Positions 47,481 through 56,876 are shown, counted from the stretch's first letter. The stretch: DNA of 64,000 nucleotides from Microbacterium sp. CBA3102 (GCF_007954505.1 NZ_CP042412.1:3162001-3226000); one strand, 5' to 3'. Translations and numbers: made by a program. The notes: generated by a model not told the origin, from the sequence alone.

Positions 47481-50228
47481 CTAGCTAGGCACGCCGACCA
47501 ATCGCATGAAGCGCGTGCGGATTGCGTCCTCTCCGCCTTCGAGGATCTCGCGAACGCTGTCCTTGACGTCGGGGTGCTGCAATGTTCCAGAAGCTTCGAT
47601 AGCGGGCAACGCCGCGTCGTGTTCGAGCACCAGGATGTTCTCGGCTCCGGAGGTCACAACCACATTAGCGTTATGTGTGGACACGATCAGTTGCCGGTTC
47701 TGTTTGATCTTCTTGAGGGTTTCCACAGCGAGGTACCTGATCAGCTTGTTCTCAAGGTCGTCCTCAGGCTGGTCGAGCAAGAGGGGCTCGTCCCCCATCT
47801 GAAGGATCACAGCCAGAAGGGCTGCAGTTTTTTGACCAGGCGATCCTCGATCGACGGCCACGAAGTCTGCCTGCCCGTTCGCCTGGTACATCACACGAAT
47901 GAGGTCGTCGGGGAACCAAAGCATGATGTCGGTGACCAGATCGAAGCTGTCAGAAGTAGCTAGCCTGGAGTAAAACCGACCATCGATCCTCACTGCGCTG
48001 GCAATCTCCGATTCAATGCCGGCCTCAACGAGCTGAATCAACTTGCCCTTGAAGCCCGAAACGTCCTGCGGGAATCGCGAGTCTTGCGGCACCTTATCGC
48101 TCACTAACAACGGGATCCCATCCTGAGCGAACGCTCCTTCGAACGAATCAGGTGTCCGCAACAACGTGCGCAACTCATCACCGAGGCCTGCAACGCTTCC
48201 CTGTTCGAAGACCTCCAGCTTCGTGCGAGTTCCCTGCGTAGCGTTGAGACTCTTCGTATAGTCCCGCCTGCGGGTGAAAAGCTCAGCCCGCTTCGCACGG
48301 ATACTCCGCATTACCTCGTCTATCACCCCTTCTTGCGCGCTGCGCCTAGCCTCCGCGTTCTCAAGCTGTTTGAGTTCGGCCGTCAGCTCTGCTTCAAGTT
48401 TTCGGTCGTGACTGGTCTGATCGGCGGACGCAGCGGATACACCACCCTGTTCGTTCATCCACGCACCCAGCCGCGCAGCCTCTTCGGTCCAGTACTTCGC
48501 TGTGCCTGTAGCTATCCAAGCCTGACGAGCGGAGCGGACAACTGCCGCGGCTTGATCGAGGAGTATGGCGGCGCTCTCGTAAGAAGCCACGTAGTCCAGA
48601 TACTCGGTGCTTTCATCGGCGTCCATGGGCAGGGTGCGAAGCGAGGCGGCCTGCTGAGCGATGATCGCTTCGATCTCGCTGCTCATCAAGTTCGCCGAGT
48701 CGACAGTCCGCGTCTTCGTCTCGAGCTGAGACAGCGTCGCGTACTCGGGGCTAGCACGAAGATCTTCGAGGTGGCGTAGTCGCGCTTGCACCTCTTGGAG
48801 CTGTCCTTTCAGGCGGTCAGCCTTCTCCGACTCTGCAAGGAGCTGTCGGAGCTTGTTCCGCTCGGTCTTGAACCTGAGCCGGAGTTCCTCATATTGCTCC
48901 TCCCACTCGGCTTTTTGAATCTCCGGCATGTCGTCGACAAGCTGGAGGAAGCTTTGCGGCTTGGTCGCCATTTCATAGATCTGTTTCTGGCTGAAGACTC
49001 GCACAGGCGCACGATCGACTACTCGTCCCGATTGCTGCTCCCACGCCGAACCATCCCAAAGCGCGAGGCTTGAATGTGAAGGTGAAGCACCCTCCCACCT
49101 GATCCTCAGCAGCTGTCCGCCTCGTGCGTAGATCACCTCAATCTCAGTCTCGTCATTCCACCATCGCTCGCTCGCATCTGTCGTTGGCGCAAATCGAGCC
49201 AGATCAGCCGCGAGATTGGCTGGCAGCTCTTCTACCCGACCATGCGCCAGGCGAAGGAGCTCAACGAGCGTTGACTTCCCGACGCCACGACCGCCGATCA
49301 GGCAGTTCATCCATGGGCCGAACGTAAACTCACGATGCTCGCCCCTGTGCCTCACCATGATCGCTTTGATATGGTCGTGCTTCACATCATTCAGGTCGTG
49401 GTCACCTCGTCGAAAACGACGGATCGACTCTGACGGCTCGGCCAGCGCCAACCGAAGGCCCTCCATAGTGAGTGTCTCAGCTTTAACCATCGTCAGGTGA
49501 GTCCCCGGCGCTTTTGCTGCAGCCGGATCCGGAGCACCATCCGTGGTTAGGTGATGCGCGTCGGACCCGAGAAGCGGCACCCACCCACGTTTGCTTGCCT
49601 CGCCCACCTTGCCGTCATCAGCAACTTCGGCCGCGATGACATGACCACTGGCGGCGAGGGTGTCTAGTTCGCGGGGATCCATATCGAGGACGCCAGCGCG
49701 CTGGTCGATGTGGGCCGGGATTAGCATGCCGCCCAAGTCGCGAACCACTTCAGCGGCCGCGTTCACAGTCATGTCGGCGACATCATCGCTTCGTCCTGGC
49801 GTTCCGTTGAACTTGCACCGCGCGAGCACCCGGATGACGATGGAGGCATCACACGTGTGCTCGAACACGGCAAGCGCATGAAACCCTCCAGCGAGAGTCA
49901 GCTCGACTCCTGGAAAAATCACAAGTGGCGGCAAACCGGGATCTGCGTCCTGGAGTGTTCTGAGCGCGGCTCGCGCCGCGTCAATCCCTTCATGCGAGTT
50001 GTGGTCAGTTACTACGATCCCGTCGACGCCAGCATCGATGTATGCACGGACCCAAGTCTCAAACGAAGGCCGCGGATTGGTCGTTGTCTCGCCCTCTAAC
50101 CCACCGTAATCGAACGATGCCGGCGAGTGAGCATGGATATCCAAACTCCACCATCTCGCGCCAACATAGCCTGTTTGAGGCGCTGCGCCCTCAAGATATG
50201 CGGGGGGTTCACCCTCTGAGTTTTCCAT
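47481..50228 (-). CDS. PHP-SMC fusion ATPase (TrlF-like), candidate defence protein
   Basis: A 915-aa protein. The N-terminal PHP phosphoesterase domain (about 25-280) shows DIHAHSP (D30, H32, H34), VVTDHNSHEG (75-76) and LLGSDAHH (222-226), all metal-binding type residues. An SMC/RecN-like ATPase follows: Walker A GGRGVGKSTLVELLR at 312-, a coiled coil of about 430-700, then SPGQKTAALLAVI (about 796), Walker B LLLDQPEDD (about 816-824) and the His of VSTHNAN (about 852). Such PHP-ABC fusions are known as TrlF-type ATPases and have been proposed to act in nucleic-acid conflict systems. It lies right inside the left junction of the element. Confidence 0.85.
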   Translation of the reverse strand: MENSEGEPPAYLEGAAPQTGYVGARWWSLDIHAHSPASFDYGGLEGETTTNPRPSFETWVRAYIDAGVDGIVVTDHNSHEGIDAARAALRTLQDADPGLPPLVIFPGVELTLAGGFHALAVFEHTCDASIVIRVLARCKFNGTPGRSDDVADMTVNAAAEVVRDLGGMLIPAHIDQRAGVLDMDPRELDTLAASGHVIAAEVADDGKVGEASKRGWVPLLGSDAHHLTTDGAPDPAAAKAPGTHLTMVKAETLTMEGLRLALAEPSESIRRFRRGDHDLNDVKHDHIKAIMVRHRGEHREFTFGPWMNCLIGGRGVGKSTLVELLRLAHGRVEELPANLAADLARFAPTTDASERWWNDETEIEVIYARGGQLLRIRWEGASPSHSSLALWDGSAWEQQSGRVVDRAPVRVFSQKQIYEMATKPQSFLQLVDDMPEIQKAEWEEQYEELRLRFKTERNKLRQLLAESEKADRLKGQLQEVQARLRHLEDLRASPEYATLSQLETKTRTVDSANLMSSEIEAIIAQQAASLRTLPMDADESTEYLDYVASYESAAILLDQAAAVVRSARQAWIATGTAKYWTEEAARLGAWMNEQGGVSAASADQTSHDRKLEAELTAELKQLENAEARRSAQEGVIDEVMRSIRAKRAELFTRRRDYTKSLNATQGTRTKLEVFEQGSVAGLGDELRTLLRTPDSFEGAFAQDGIPLLVSDKVPQDSRFPQDVSGFKGKLIQLVEAGIESEIASAVRIDGRFYSRLATSDSFDLVTDIMLWFPDDLIRVMYQANGQADFVAVDRGSPGQKTAALLAVILQMGDEPLLLDQPEDDLENKLIRYLAVETLKKIKQNRQLIVSTHNANVVVTSGAENILVLEHDAALPAIEASGTLQHPDVKDSVREILEGGEDAIRTRFMRLVGVPS

Positions 50229-50750
50229 GCTTCATCGTGGCATGAGGATCGGCCCCAGAACCGCCCGACGGGCACGAGTGGACGATGATGTACAAAACCA
50301 GTTCGAGCGTGCGGCGCTCGCGCTACTACCGGGTCAGACCGCATGGACATGGATTAGACAAAGGTTGGCTCTTCACGAAGGCACGAGTCGGCCGAAAACT
50401 CTGGCATGCACGCCCGGTTTGATGAAGATGCTCAGGCCTCGCTCGCCCCCGCCTGGCCCAACCGATCGAACGTCGGAAACCATATCGGAGGGCACCGACG
50501 TCACGCCCGAGGTGACCAGCGGATGGATCCCCGCCCCTAAGCCCGACCGCCTACGCCACCCTCGCGACGGTCGCGGTCGCGACGTCTTAGATGCCCTGTA
50601 CACGACCAGTGAAGAGGGACGGTGAATCATGATGCAAACGTGGCGGACGACAAACGAAGCCGATCAGCGCCGGAGAACTCGGTCGATCGGATCGCCGACC
50701 GCGAGCTGCGAGCGCATGTCGTGCGAGTGCCCAGCGGTAAGCTCGACGCG
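50229..50750. other. Gap between the PHP-SMC gene and the recombinase gene
   Basis: About 520 bp between divergent genes. A plus-strand frame of 132 codons (50227-50625) fills most of it and overlaps, by GTGA, a GTG at 50622 that is in frame with the recombinase. Its sequence looks like no family I know and is rich in Arg and Pro as shadow frames often are, so I do not call it a gene. The region must hold the recombinase promoter; none is clear. Confidence 0.4.
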
Positions 50751-52301
50751 ATGCCTCTCGACTCAGCCAAACGTGTGCGTGAGTATCTCCGCGTCTCGCT
50801 CGATCGTTCAGGCACGGGGAAGAGTCCTGATCAGCAGCACGATGAGATCGTCGCTGAGGCCCAGGGACGCGGATGGCAGGTTCATTCCTCCCCCTACCGT
50901 GATGACAACCGAAGTGCCAGCCGCTACGCGCGACGGCAGCGTGAGGGATTCGCCCAGCTGATTTCAGATCTTGAGGACGACACCTTCGACGCTGATCTCC
51001 TCGCGATATGGGAGTCGAGCCGCGGTTCCCGCCGCACTGGTGAGTGGATTGACCTCGTGGACCTCTGCCGTGAACGCGGCGTCAGCATCTGGGTCCTGAC
51101 CCATAACCGCGTCTACGACCCAGCGAACGCTCGGGATCGCCGCAGCCTCCGCGAAGACGCCTCTGACGCCGAGTACGAGTCCGATAAGACCAGCGAAAGG
51201 CTGAGACGCGATATGCGTGCGGCGGCGAAACGCGGTCGCCCCCACGGTAAGAACGTTTACGGCTATCAACGGGTCTACTCTGTGACCTCAAACGGCACCA
51301 AGGTGTTGGACAAGATCATCGAGCACCCGGATCAAGCCTGGGTTGTCAAGGAAGCGGCAGCGATGGTGCTTGCTGGCCGCTCGTACTACGACATTGCAGC
51401 GACGTTCAATGAACGCGAGATCCCACCGCGACGGCCCGCGCGCTCTGAGCACCGACGGTCGCTTGGCTGGACCGCGCCCGCTGTTAAACAGATGTTGACC
51501 ATGCCCGTGTACATGGGTCAGCGAGTGCACAACCCCCGCGAGGGCGAGGCTGCGACGTACGACGGCATCTGGCCCGCCTTGATCGACCCCAACGACTGGC
51601 AGCGCCTCCAGTCTGCGATGACATCACGTGGATTCAAGTCGAACAACTGGCCCGCTACCCATCTGCTGTCCGGGATCGCTCTGTGCGGAATCTGCGGCGC
51701 CCGGATGCGAGCCGGAAAACAGAATGCTGGCTCGTCAAAGGTCGACGAGGACGGCAACGTTATCCCCCGGCCTCGCTACTACGCCTATAACTGCATCGGC
51801 ACGCCGGGACGACCGGGATTCCACGTCTCGATGCGCGAAGAACATCTCGACCTGCTGGTTACCGAGCTAGTCCTCGCTCGCCTCGAACGCCCTGACTTCC
51901 TCGCCACCCTTGGTGGACAAGACGAGGAAGTGGATGCCGAGCGGAGGTCGATCGTCGACGAGATTCGAGGCCATGAGCAATGGCTCGAACAAGTCGCGAT
52001 GGAAGCCGAGCGGCGTCGGGATCTTCGCATGCTCACCGAACAGCGTGATCTCGTCGAACCGAAGATTGAGGCGGCGCAGAAGCGGCTTGAGTCGCTTGCC
52101 GGCGCTGACCCTCTCATCGTCGAACTCGTCCGATCCCGACAGATCAGAGAAACGTGGGCAGAGTGGACTGACAAGGGCGATATCGTGCGTCAGCGCCATG
52201 TCATTCGCGAGCTAATCGTGCCTCAGGTGCATCGCGTGCCGCCGGAAGCCGTCGGCAAACGCGGCCTCAATCCCGAGCGTGTGACGTTCGACTGGCGCTG
52301 A
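50751..52301 (+). CDS. Large serine recombinase (integrase)
   Basis: A 516-aa site-specific recombinase. The catalytic domain starts at once with REYLRVSLDRSG; the nucleophile is Ser 16, and further conserved residues lie in SPDQQHDEI, LLAIWESSRGSRR and SERLRRDMRAAAKRG. The recombinase domain (YGYQRVY to MPVYMGQRVHNPREGEA) and a zinc-ribbon (LCGICGARM, then YNCIG) follow, with a coiled coil (about 410-460) as in large serine integrases. ATG 50751 puts the active site at the usual distance from the N-terminus; the frame is open to a GTG at 50622. It is the probable integrase acting on comEC. Confidence 0.93.
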   Translation: MPLDSAKRVREYLRVSLDRSGTGKSPDQQHDEIVAEAQGRGWQVHSSPYRDDNRSASRYARRQREGFAQLISDLEDDTFDADLLAIWESSRGSRRTGEWIDLVDLCRERGVSIWVLTHNRVYDPANARDRRSLREDASDAEYESDKTSERLRRDMRAAAKRGRPHGKNVYGYQRVYSVTSNGTKVLDKIIEHPDQAWVVKEAAAMVLAGRSYYDIAATFNEREIPPRRPARSEHRRSLGWTAPAVKQMLTMPVYMGQRVHNPREGEAATYDGIWPALIDPNDWQRLQSAMTSRGFKSNNWPATHLLSGIALCGICGARMRAGKQNAGSSKVDEDGNVIPRPRYYAYNCIGTPGRPGFHVSMREEHLDLLVTELVLARLERPDFLATLGGQDEEVDAERRSIVDEIRGHEQWLEQVAMEAERRRDLRMLTEQRDLVEPKIEAAQKRLESLAGADPLIVELVRSRQIRETWAEWTDKGDIVRQRHVIRELIVPQVHRVPPEAVGKRGLNPERVTFDWR

Positions 52302-52329
52302 CGACTAGACAGGTCTTCAGCCTGAGCCC

Positions 52330-52896
52330 TCAGAGCAGGTTGGCTTCACGAGCTCGCACGATCCAGTTCGTCGCGGTCCGTGCGTGCAGCCCGAAGGTTT
52401 CCGCCACTGCCTTAGCGGGCGGGTATCTGACGACACTGGCGAGGCGGTAGACCGTTGCCACATCAGCCACATCGACGCCCTGCCCTTTCCGGTGCGCGAG
52501 ACGATCTCGGTGTTGCCGAAATTCAGGGGCAACAAAATCGACGACAGCGTCTGACAGCGCGCGTCCTTCGAGCTGGAACGTGCGCGGAAGCACCCACCGC
52601 AGGACGCTTAGCGGAGCTACCGCACGAAGCAGGGAACCGCTGACCTCGGCCCCTCGTCCAGCGGTCACTGTCACCTTATTTAGTCGGTAGCTTCCACTGG
52701 AACGCCCGAGGTGAGCTTCTATCTCGAGAACTGAACCATCACGCTCGTTAGCTTGCACCCCGGGGAGGTTCGCTAGCTCGCCCCAAGCTCTGACAGTCGC
52801 GGGTGCCCATACCCCCGGATACACAAGATGGCGATCGGCGCTGAGGTCGATACTCCATCCCCGGTCTTCGATGTCTGTCTCGGGTGTGATCGGCAC
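52330..52896 (-). CDS. Mobile-element protein with C-terminal HTH-like region
   Basis: A 188-aa protein (begins MPITPETDIEDRGWSIDL). The N-terminal half (VYPGVWAPATVRAWGELANLPGVQANE) is unrecognised. The C-terminal part, VATVYRLASVVRYPPAKAVAETFGLHARTATNWIVRAREANLL in total, reads as a helix-turn-helix of the type that ends many actinobacterial phage and plasmid proteins. TAGGAT (52909-52904) lies 8 bases before the GTG at 52896, giving a leaderless start; the in-frame ATG at 52905 is inside the -10 box. A role in regulating the element is inferred. Confidence 0.65.
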   Translation of the reverse strand: MPITPETDIEDRGWSIDLSADRHLVYPGVWAPATVRAWGELANLPGVQANERDGSVLEIEAHLGRSSGSYRLNKVTVTAGRGAEVSGSLLRAVAPLSVLRWVLPRTFQLEGRALSDAVVDFVAPEFRQHRDRLAHRKGQGVDVADVATVYRLASVVRYPPAKAVAETFGLHARTATNWIVRAREANLL

Positions 52897-52903
52897 GACG
52901 ACC

Positions 52904-52909
52904 ATCCTA
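52904..52909 (-). promoter_or_regulatory. -10 box of a leaderless promoter inside the element
   Basis: TAGGAT on the minus strand, ending 8 bases before a GTG start codon. It has the same spacing as the chromosomal esterase, HIT and DUF1990 promoters, which shows that the element uses the host's promoter grammar. Confidence 0.5.
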
Positions 52910-53064
52910 TCGATTCCCAGACTTGTCCGAGCTAGGCAACGCATGTAATGTATCAAACACAACAGAAGAACGAACCGGCGGAGCCATCTTCAACTTCCAT
53001 CGTGGCCGGAACACTCAGTCCCGTCGCGGCGGCCTCTTCGGGACATAACCGTAAGGAGTGTTCC

Positions 53065-53289
53065 GTGGAGTCCACCGATTCAACGACACCAACGCCCGAA
53101 ACTCTGCTGAGTGCCTTCTCTGTCGCTCAAGCTGAGGACATCACCGCTCGATCGAGCTTCGTTCTCCGCGCTGACATCCGCGCAGGCAAGCTGACCGCCT
53201 ACAAATTTGGTGGCCTCTGGAGGATCCTCCCCTCGGATCTTGAGGCGTACCGCGCATCTCTGATCACTCCGTCGCGGAGCGCACGTTGA
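53065..53289 (+). CDS. Excisionase-like DNA-binding protein
   Basis: A 74-aa protein with a MerR/excisionase-type winged helix: FSVAQAEDITARSSFVLRADIRAG followed by KLTAYKFGGLWRILPSDLEAYRAS, the pattern of helix-turn-helix_17 proteins. The GTG start has AAGGAG 7 bases upstream. Small proteins of this kind act as directionality factors for integrases or as plasmid regulators; its place just ahead of the replication gene fits either. The stop overlaps the TTG start of the next small gene. Confidence 0.75.
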   Translation: MESTDSTTPTPETLLSAFSVAQAEDITARSSFVLRADIRAGKLTAYKFGGLWRILPSDLEAYRASLITPSRSAR

Positions 53290-53447
53290 GCGCGGGCGTG
53301 CTGGAGCGGATTCAGAGTCCGACCATCTCGCACGACCCGGAGAGCATTCGCATCTGGGCTCGGGATCGAGCAGCGGCCGCTCCCCCGCTTTCGCAGCAGC
53401 AGTCGCTCCGGTTGCAGGGACTGTTCTCGGGAGGTCGTCACAAGTGA
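53286..53447 (+). CDS. Small coupled protein of the replication operon
   Basis: A 53-codon frame with a TTG start that overlaps the excisionase-like gene's stop (TTGA) and a stop that overlaps the helicase gene's GTG (GTGA). The peptide contains SIRIWARDRAAAAPPLSQQQ, a short Trp-Ala-Arg motif often found in small proteins ahead of replication genes on actinobacterial mobile elements. The double overlap is the main support. Function unknown. Confidence 0.65.
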   Translation: MSAGVLERIQSPTISHDPESIRIWARDRAAAAPPLSQQQSLRLQGLFSGGRHK

Positions 53448-55213
53448 CCGAGAAAGAAATCCGCCCCAGCGCGGAAAGCTCTGAGGCGGGAGAGACACTT
53501 GGCGGCGTCGCTTTCGATTCTACTGCTGAACAGGGACATTCGGTTAGCTACGGAAGCGCGCAATCATCGCGTACGACAACGCCGTCCCTTGAGACTCTCA
53601 TCGGGCGCACCGTGGTGGACTACCTGAACTCCATTGCGGACGAGCCTGACCTAGCTCTGAGCGCGATCCGGGACGGAGTTCTTGCGCGCATCAATGCCGA
53701 GATTCAGCTAGAGAATATTGGGCGACAGTCCACATCGGCACCGAAGCTCCTCCCCCACCTCTGGCTGGACGAACTCTCTGTGGTGAACATCCTGCTTGCT
53801 CGATATCCGATTATCAAGGTCGACCTGACCAACGGTCACGGCAACGAGAAGCACGGCGTGCTAGCGATTTATGAGGACTCCGGCGACCTCAACGGAATCT
53901 ACAACACCGACGAATCGCGTCTGAAGAAGCTAATTAGCGACCTCCGTCCGTCTTTCAAGAGCTCGGCGATCGAGTCTGCACTCAAACGCATGCACACCCA
54001 TGCCCCCGTCCGGCGCCGCACGCTCGAAGCGCATTTGATACCAGTTGCAAACGGCGTTTTCGACCACGCGCGCCAGCGCCTACGCGAGTTCTCACAGGAC
54101 TGGGTATTCCTCTCGAAAGTTCAATCTGCGTATGACGAACATGCAAAAAGCCCCCGCATAGCTCAGGCCGACGGGACCGAGTGGGAAGTCGAGGAGTGGT
54201 TCCAATCCCTATCTGACGACGAAGGAGTCTCCGAGCTTCTGTGGCAGGTCGCGAGCGCAGCTCTGCGGCCATTCGTCGGCTGGAAGAAATCTGCATTCCT
54301 CATCGGGCCCGCCGGAAACGGCGGAAAGGGAAGCTTCCTCAAGATGCTCAGCAACCTCGTTGGAGCGTCTGGGCACAGCGCAATCCCGCTGGCCGCCTTC
54401 GGTAACACCTTCAGCCTGGCCGCCCTGATGACGCGCAACGTCAATCTGGTCGACGAGAACGCAGTGGGAGTGTTCGCCACGAACCTCGACCCGTGGAAGG
54501 CATGCATCACCGGAGACATGATCAAGCTCGAGGAGAAGTACGAGCGTGCGGTCTACATGCGCTGGCTCGGCTTCGATATTCAGTGTTTGAACGAGACGAA
54601 CCCCCGGGTCAAGGACAAGTCGCGGTCCATGCTGCGACGGATGCTCTTCGTTCCGATGGTCAAGAACTTTTCAGGGATGGAGAACACGGCAATTCGCGAT
54701 GTATACCTCAAAGACCCTGAGGTGCTCGCTTACGTACTCAAGCGCGCGCTCCACATGACCCACACCGCGTTCGATGTCCCGCTCGTATCGCAGCAAGCGA
54801 GCGAGCGCTGGTTTAGCTCGAACAATAAGGTCGTCGGTTGGTGGATGGAACACAAGGACCAGTTCGCCTGGGACTTGCTCCCCTGGGCGTTCCTGTACGA
54901 CGCGTATAAAGCGTGGCACTCGACGGTCGAGCCCAGCGGAATTGTCGAGGGACTCAATCAGTTCACGGAGTCGCTCCGAGAGCATCTCCGGGCCTCGGAA
55001 GAATGGATGCCCACTGCCACTTCGACGCGCCCCGGCGGCCGGATGGTGGAGCCAGAGCCCCTCATTGAGGAGTACAACCTCACGCGCTGGATGAATCCGA
55101 CCTACACAGGCACCGACCCGCGGAGGCGCTGTGTGCCCGTGCTCAAGGCGAACTACAAGGGGTTGCTTCGTCGTGTGGTCTCGACCGCGCCGCTGGACGG
55201 GCAAGACGACTGA
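53444..55213 (+). CDS. P4/D5-type phage-plasmid helicase (replication protein)
   Basis: A 589-aa superfamily 3 helicase of the phage P4 alpha / poxvirus D5 group. The D5_N domain includes LIPVANGVFDHARQRLREF (about 198-216); Walker A is IGPAGNGGKGSFLKML (about 287-302); Walker B is NVNLVDENAVG; sensor residues lie in IQCLNETNPRVKDKS. No zinc-binding or archaeo-eukaryotic primase domain is seen in the first 100 residues, so priming may need another protein. Such genes let integrative elements replicate after excision. Confidence 0.88.
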   Translation: MTEKEIRPSAESSEAGETLGGVAFDSTAEQGHSVSYGSAQSSRTTTPSLETLIGRTVVDYLNSIADEPDLALSAIRDGVLARINAEIQLENIGRQSTSAPKLLPHLWLDELSVVNILLARYPIIKVDLTNGHGNEKHGVLAIYEDSGDLNGIYNTDESRLKKLISDLRPSFKSSAIESALKRMHTHAPVRRRTLEAHLIPVANGVFDHARQRLREFSQDWVFLSKVQSAYDEHAKSPRIAQADGTEWEVEEWFQSLSDDEGVSELLWQVASAALRPFVGWKKSAFLIGPAGNGGKGSFLKMLSNLVGASGHSAIPLAAFGNTFSLAALMTRNVNLVDENAVGVFATNLDPWKACITGDMIKLEEKYERAVYMRWLGFDIQCLNETNPRVKDKSRSMLRRMLFVPMVKNFSGMENTAIRDVYLKDPEVLAYVLKRALHMTHTAFDVPLVSQQASERWFSSNNKVVGWWMEHKDQFAWDLLPWAFLYDAYKAWHSTVEPSGIVEGLNQFTESLREHLRASEEWMPTATSTRPGGRMVEPEPLIEEYNLTRWMNPTYTGTDPRRRCVPVLKANYKGLLRRVVSTAPLDGQDD

Positions 55214-55664
55214 TGCATGTATCCATCGAGTCCCGCCGAGAAGTCTCACCACGACCCGGCGGCGGCGTCCACCATTTGCGGGCGTCATCTCTCCCAAGCG
55301 GCACTGACGTGCATCTCGTCGCCGACGGCGATCGCAGCGATGCCTACGACGCGGTGTACTTGCGCGGACGGGAACGAGGCTGCTGTCAGACCGTGTCCTG
55401 CCCGCGGCCCGGCCGCGCCATCGCCCTGCGGGGTCTTTGCCCCGCAGGGCGCCAGGAGCACCCCTGCGCTTACTTGGGCGGGTGGTGTTTTCCCTCACGT
55501 CAGAAGAAAGGTGTAGCCCCATACACTTCTGACCCCGCTTCGCTCGTCAGAAGCTCCGGCGGCTTTCCCGAGGGGCTTCTCCTGTCGGTATCCGAAAACC
55601 AGGCGCCGTGGTCTGTTGCGTCGAGGACGGAACAGACCACAGACGAGGTCGAGAGGGGTGAAGC
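55214..55664. other. Region between the helicase and relaxase genes
   Basis: A 450-bp gap. It holds a perfect 12-bp hairpin (55422-55433 with 55440-55451, core CCCTGCGGGG, loop TCTTTG) and, after it, the repeat array taken as the oriT candidate. A frame at 55217-55516 (99 codons, eight Cys) begins 3 bp after the helicase stop but has no recognisable fold. The long frame 55213-55668 in another phase is equally unconvincing. Confidence 0.45.
55499..55553. other. oriT: Candidate oriT for the MOBV relaxase
   Basis: GTCAGAAG (55499-55506) is followed by its inverted copy CTTCTGAC (55526-55533) and then by a direct copy (55546-55553). The inverted copy can pair with either flank. The first pairing extends as a bulged stem, GTGTA (55511-55515) with TACAC (55522-55526), around a GCCCCA loop. 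Three repeats that share an arm, placed about 110 bp upstream of a relaxase gene, resemble origins of transfer of the pMV158/MOBV group. Confidence 0.55.
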
Positions 55665-56804
55665 ATGAGCTACACCATGACCTATGACGTGTCTCACAAG
55701 GTGGGGCGCGGCGGGCACGCGAAGACCTTCTTCAGGCACATCGCGCGAGACGCTGACCAGAGAGCCGGCTTTATCTTCCCCCAGTCGAATCCGAACATCG
55801 TCCCGGAGAGAACTGCTCTCAACATGACGATGGTCAACGACGGCTCGGGCAGTGTGAGGCGTCTTGAATCCGTCGATGGCCGGCCACCTTCGGACGAGCT
55901 CGATGACTACCTCAAGCAGCGCCTTGACTCAGTCGGGAGGGCTCTCCGGAAGGACGCCGTCTTGATTCGCGGCGTCGTCCTCCAGCTCGATCCCAAGTGG
56001 TTCGCCGAGCACGATGTCTCGTGGCGCGAGAAGGGGCCGAGCAAGGACTCCTACGCATACATGGGAACGGCGCTGGATTGGGTTGTCGCGGAGTTCGGCG
56101 CGGACAACATCGTGGGGTTTTCCGTGCACCTAGATGAACTGCATCCGGCCCTCCATGTGGCAGTCGTCCCCCTAACAAACGACGGACGGCTCTCCCAAAA
56201 GGACTTCTTCAAGGGGCCAGCCGATCTGAGGCGCCAACACAAAGAGCTTCGCGCTGTGATGGCCGAAGCCGGCTACGACGTGGAGCATCGAGTTACGGAA
56301 CGCTCGAGAGAACATCTCAGTAGCAGCGAGTTTCAGAGAAGAGCAGATTGGCTCCGTGACGCCACCGGTGAGCTCGAGAAGGAACGGGAGGCGAGCGAAT
56401 ATATGCGTCGAAACTTGGCCGCCTGGGTTTCCGACCTCGATGATCGGGAGTCCGCCGTTCTCGAAAGGGAGCGAGAGCTGGCGGCTCGCAGGCTCGCAGC
56501 GGAGGATGCAGTCCGCGACGCGAATGAGACTCGACTCCAGGCGCAGCTTACTCAGCGAATGGCCGCGCGAGCGCGAGAAGATGCCGACGCGGAGAGCCAA
56601 CGGATGCGGAACATCAATGCGCGCCTTGAGAGCGTCCCCGCGGACGTGGAACGGTGGCTGGACAAGGCGAAGGTTGGCGGTAAGCCACTTCGCGAGCTCT
56701 TTGACGCCGACATGGCAAAATCACGCAACACCCGGAGGGCGTTGCTCGAAAAGATAGAGAAAGACGCTCGACCAGAACTCAAAGGGTTCGATCGCGAGAG
56801 ATAA
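55665..56804 (+). CDS. mobV: MOBV-family relaxase (Mob/Pre)
   Basis: A 379-aa plasmid mobilisation/recombination protein. Motif I-type segment NIVPERTALN lies at about 44-53; the metal-binding motif HLDELHPALH (155-164) fits HxDExxPxxH of MOBV relaxases; LSQKDFFKGPADLRRQHKE follows. The C-terminal half (about 210-310) is an Arg/Glu-rich coiled coil. GAGAGGGG lies 7 bases before the ATG. It would nick oriT and lead the strand during transfer with a helper conjugation system, since no type IV secretion genes are seen. Confidence 0.9.
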   Translation: MSYTMTYDVSHKVGRGGHAKTFFRHIARDADQRAGFIFPQSNPNIVPERTALNMTMVNDGSGSVRRLESVDGRPPSDELDDYLKQRLDSVGRALRKDAVLIRGVVLQLDPKWFAEHDVSWREKGPSKDSYAYMGTALDWVVAEFGADNIVGFSVHLDELHPALHVAVVPLTNDGRLSQKDFFKGPADLRRQHKELRAVMAEAGYDVEHRVTERSREHLSSSEFQRRADWLRDATGELEKEREASEYMRRNLAAWVSDLDDRESAVLERERELAARRLAAEDAVRDANETRLQAQLTQRMAARAREDADAESQRMRNINARLESVPADVERWLDKAKVGGKPLRELFDADMAKSRNTRRALLEKIEKDARPELKGFDRER

Positions 56805-56825
56805 CCCGCTCGACGGCGGGTGGGC

Positions 56826-56876
56826 GGCTGGTGGCCGCGGGGTGACCACTATACGGTCAGCCCGCGGCCACCAGCC
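56826..56876. repeat. 16-bp perfect hairpin after the relaxase gene
   Basis: Arms GGCTGGTGGCCGCGGG (56826-56841) and its complement (56861-56876) enclose a 19-base loop that itself is a palindrome, TGACC-ACTATAC-GGTCA. ATTTTCTCTT follows, so the stem may terminate the relaxase transcript. The nested palindrome is one of three copies described separately. Confidence 0.8.

Noticed and set aside
50227..50625. 132-codon frame between the PHP-SMC gene and the recombinase
   Set aside because: It overlaps the recombinase's upstream GTG by GTGA, which is suggestive, but its sequence is Arg/Pro-rich without any domain, and the conserved part of the recombinase starts later.
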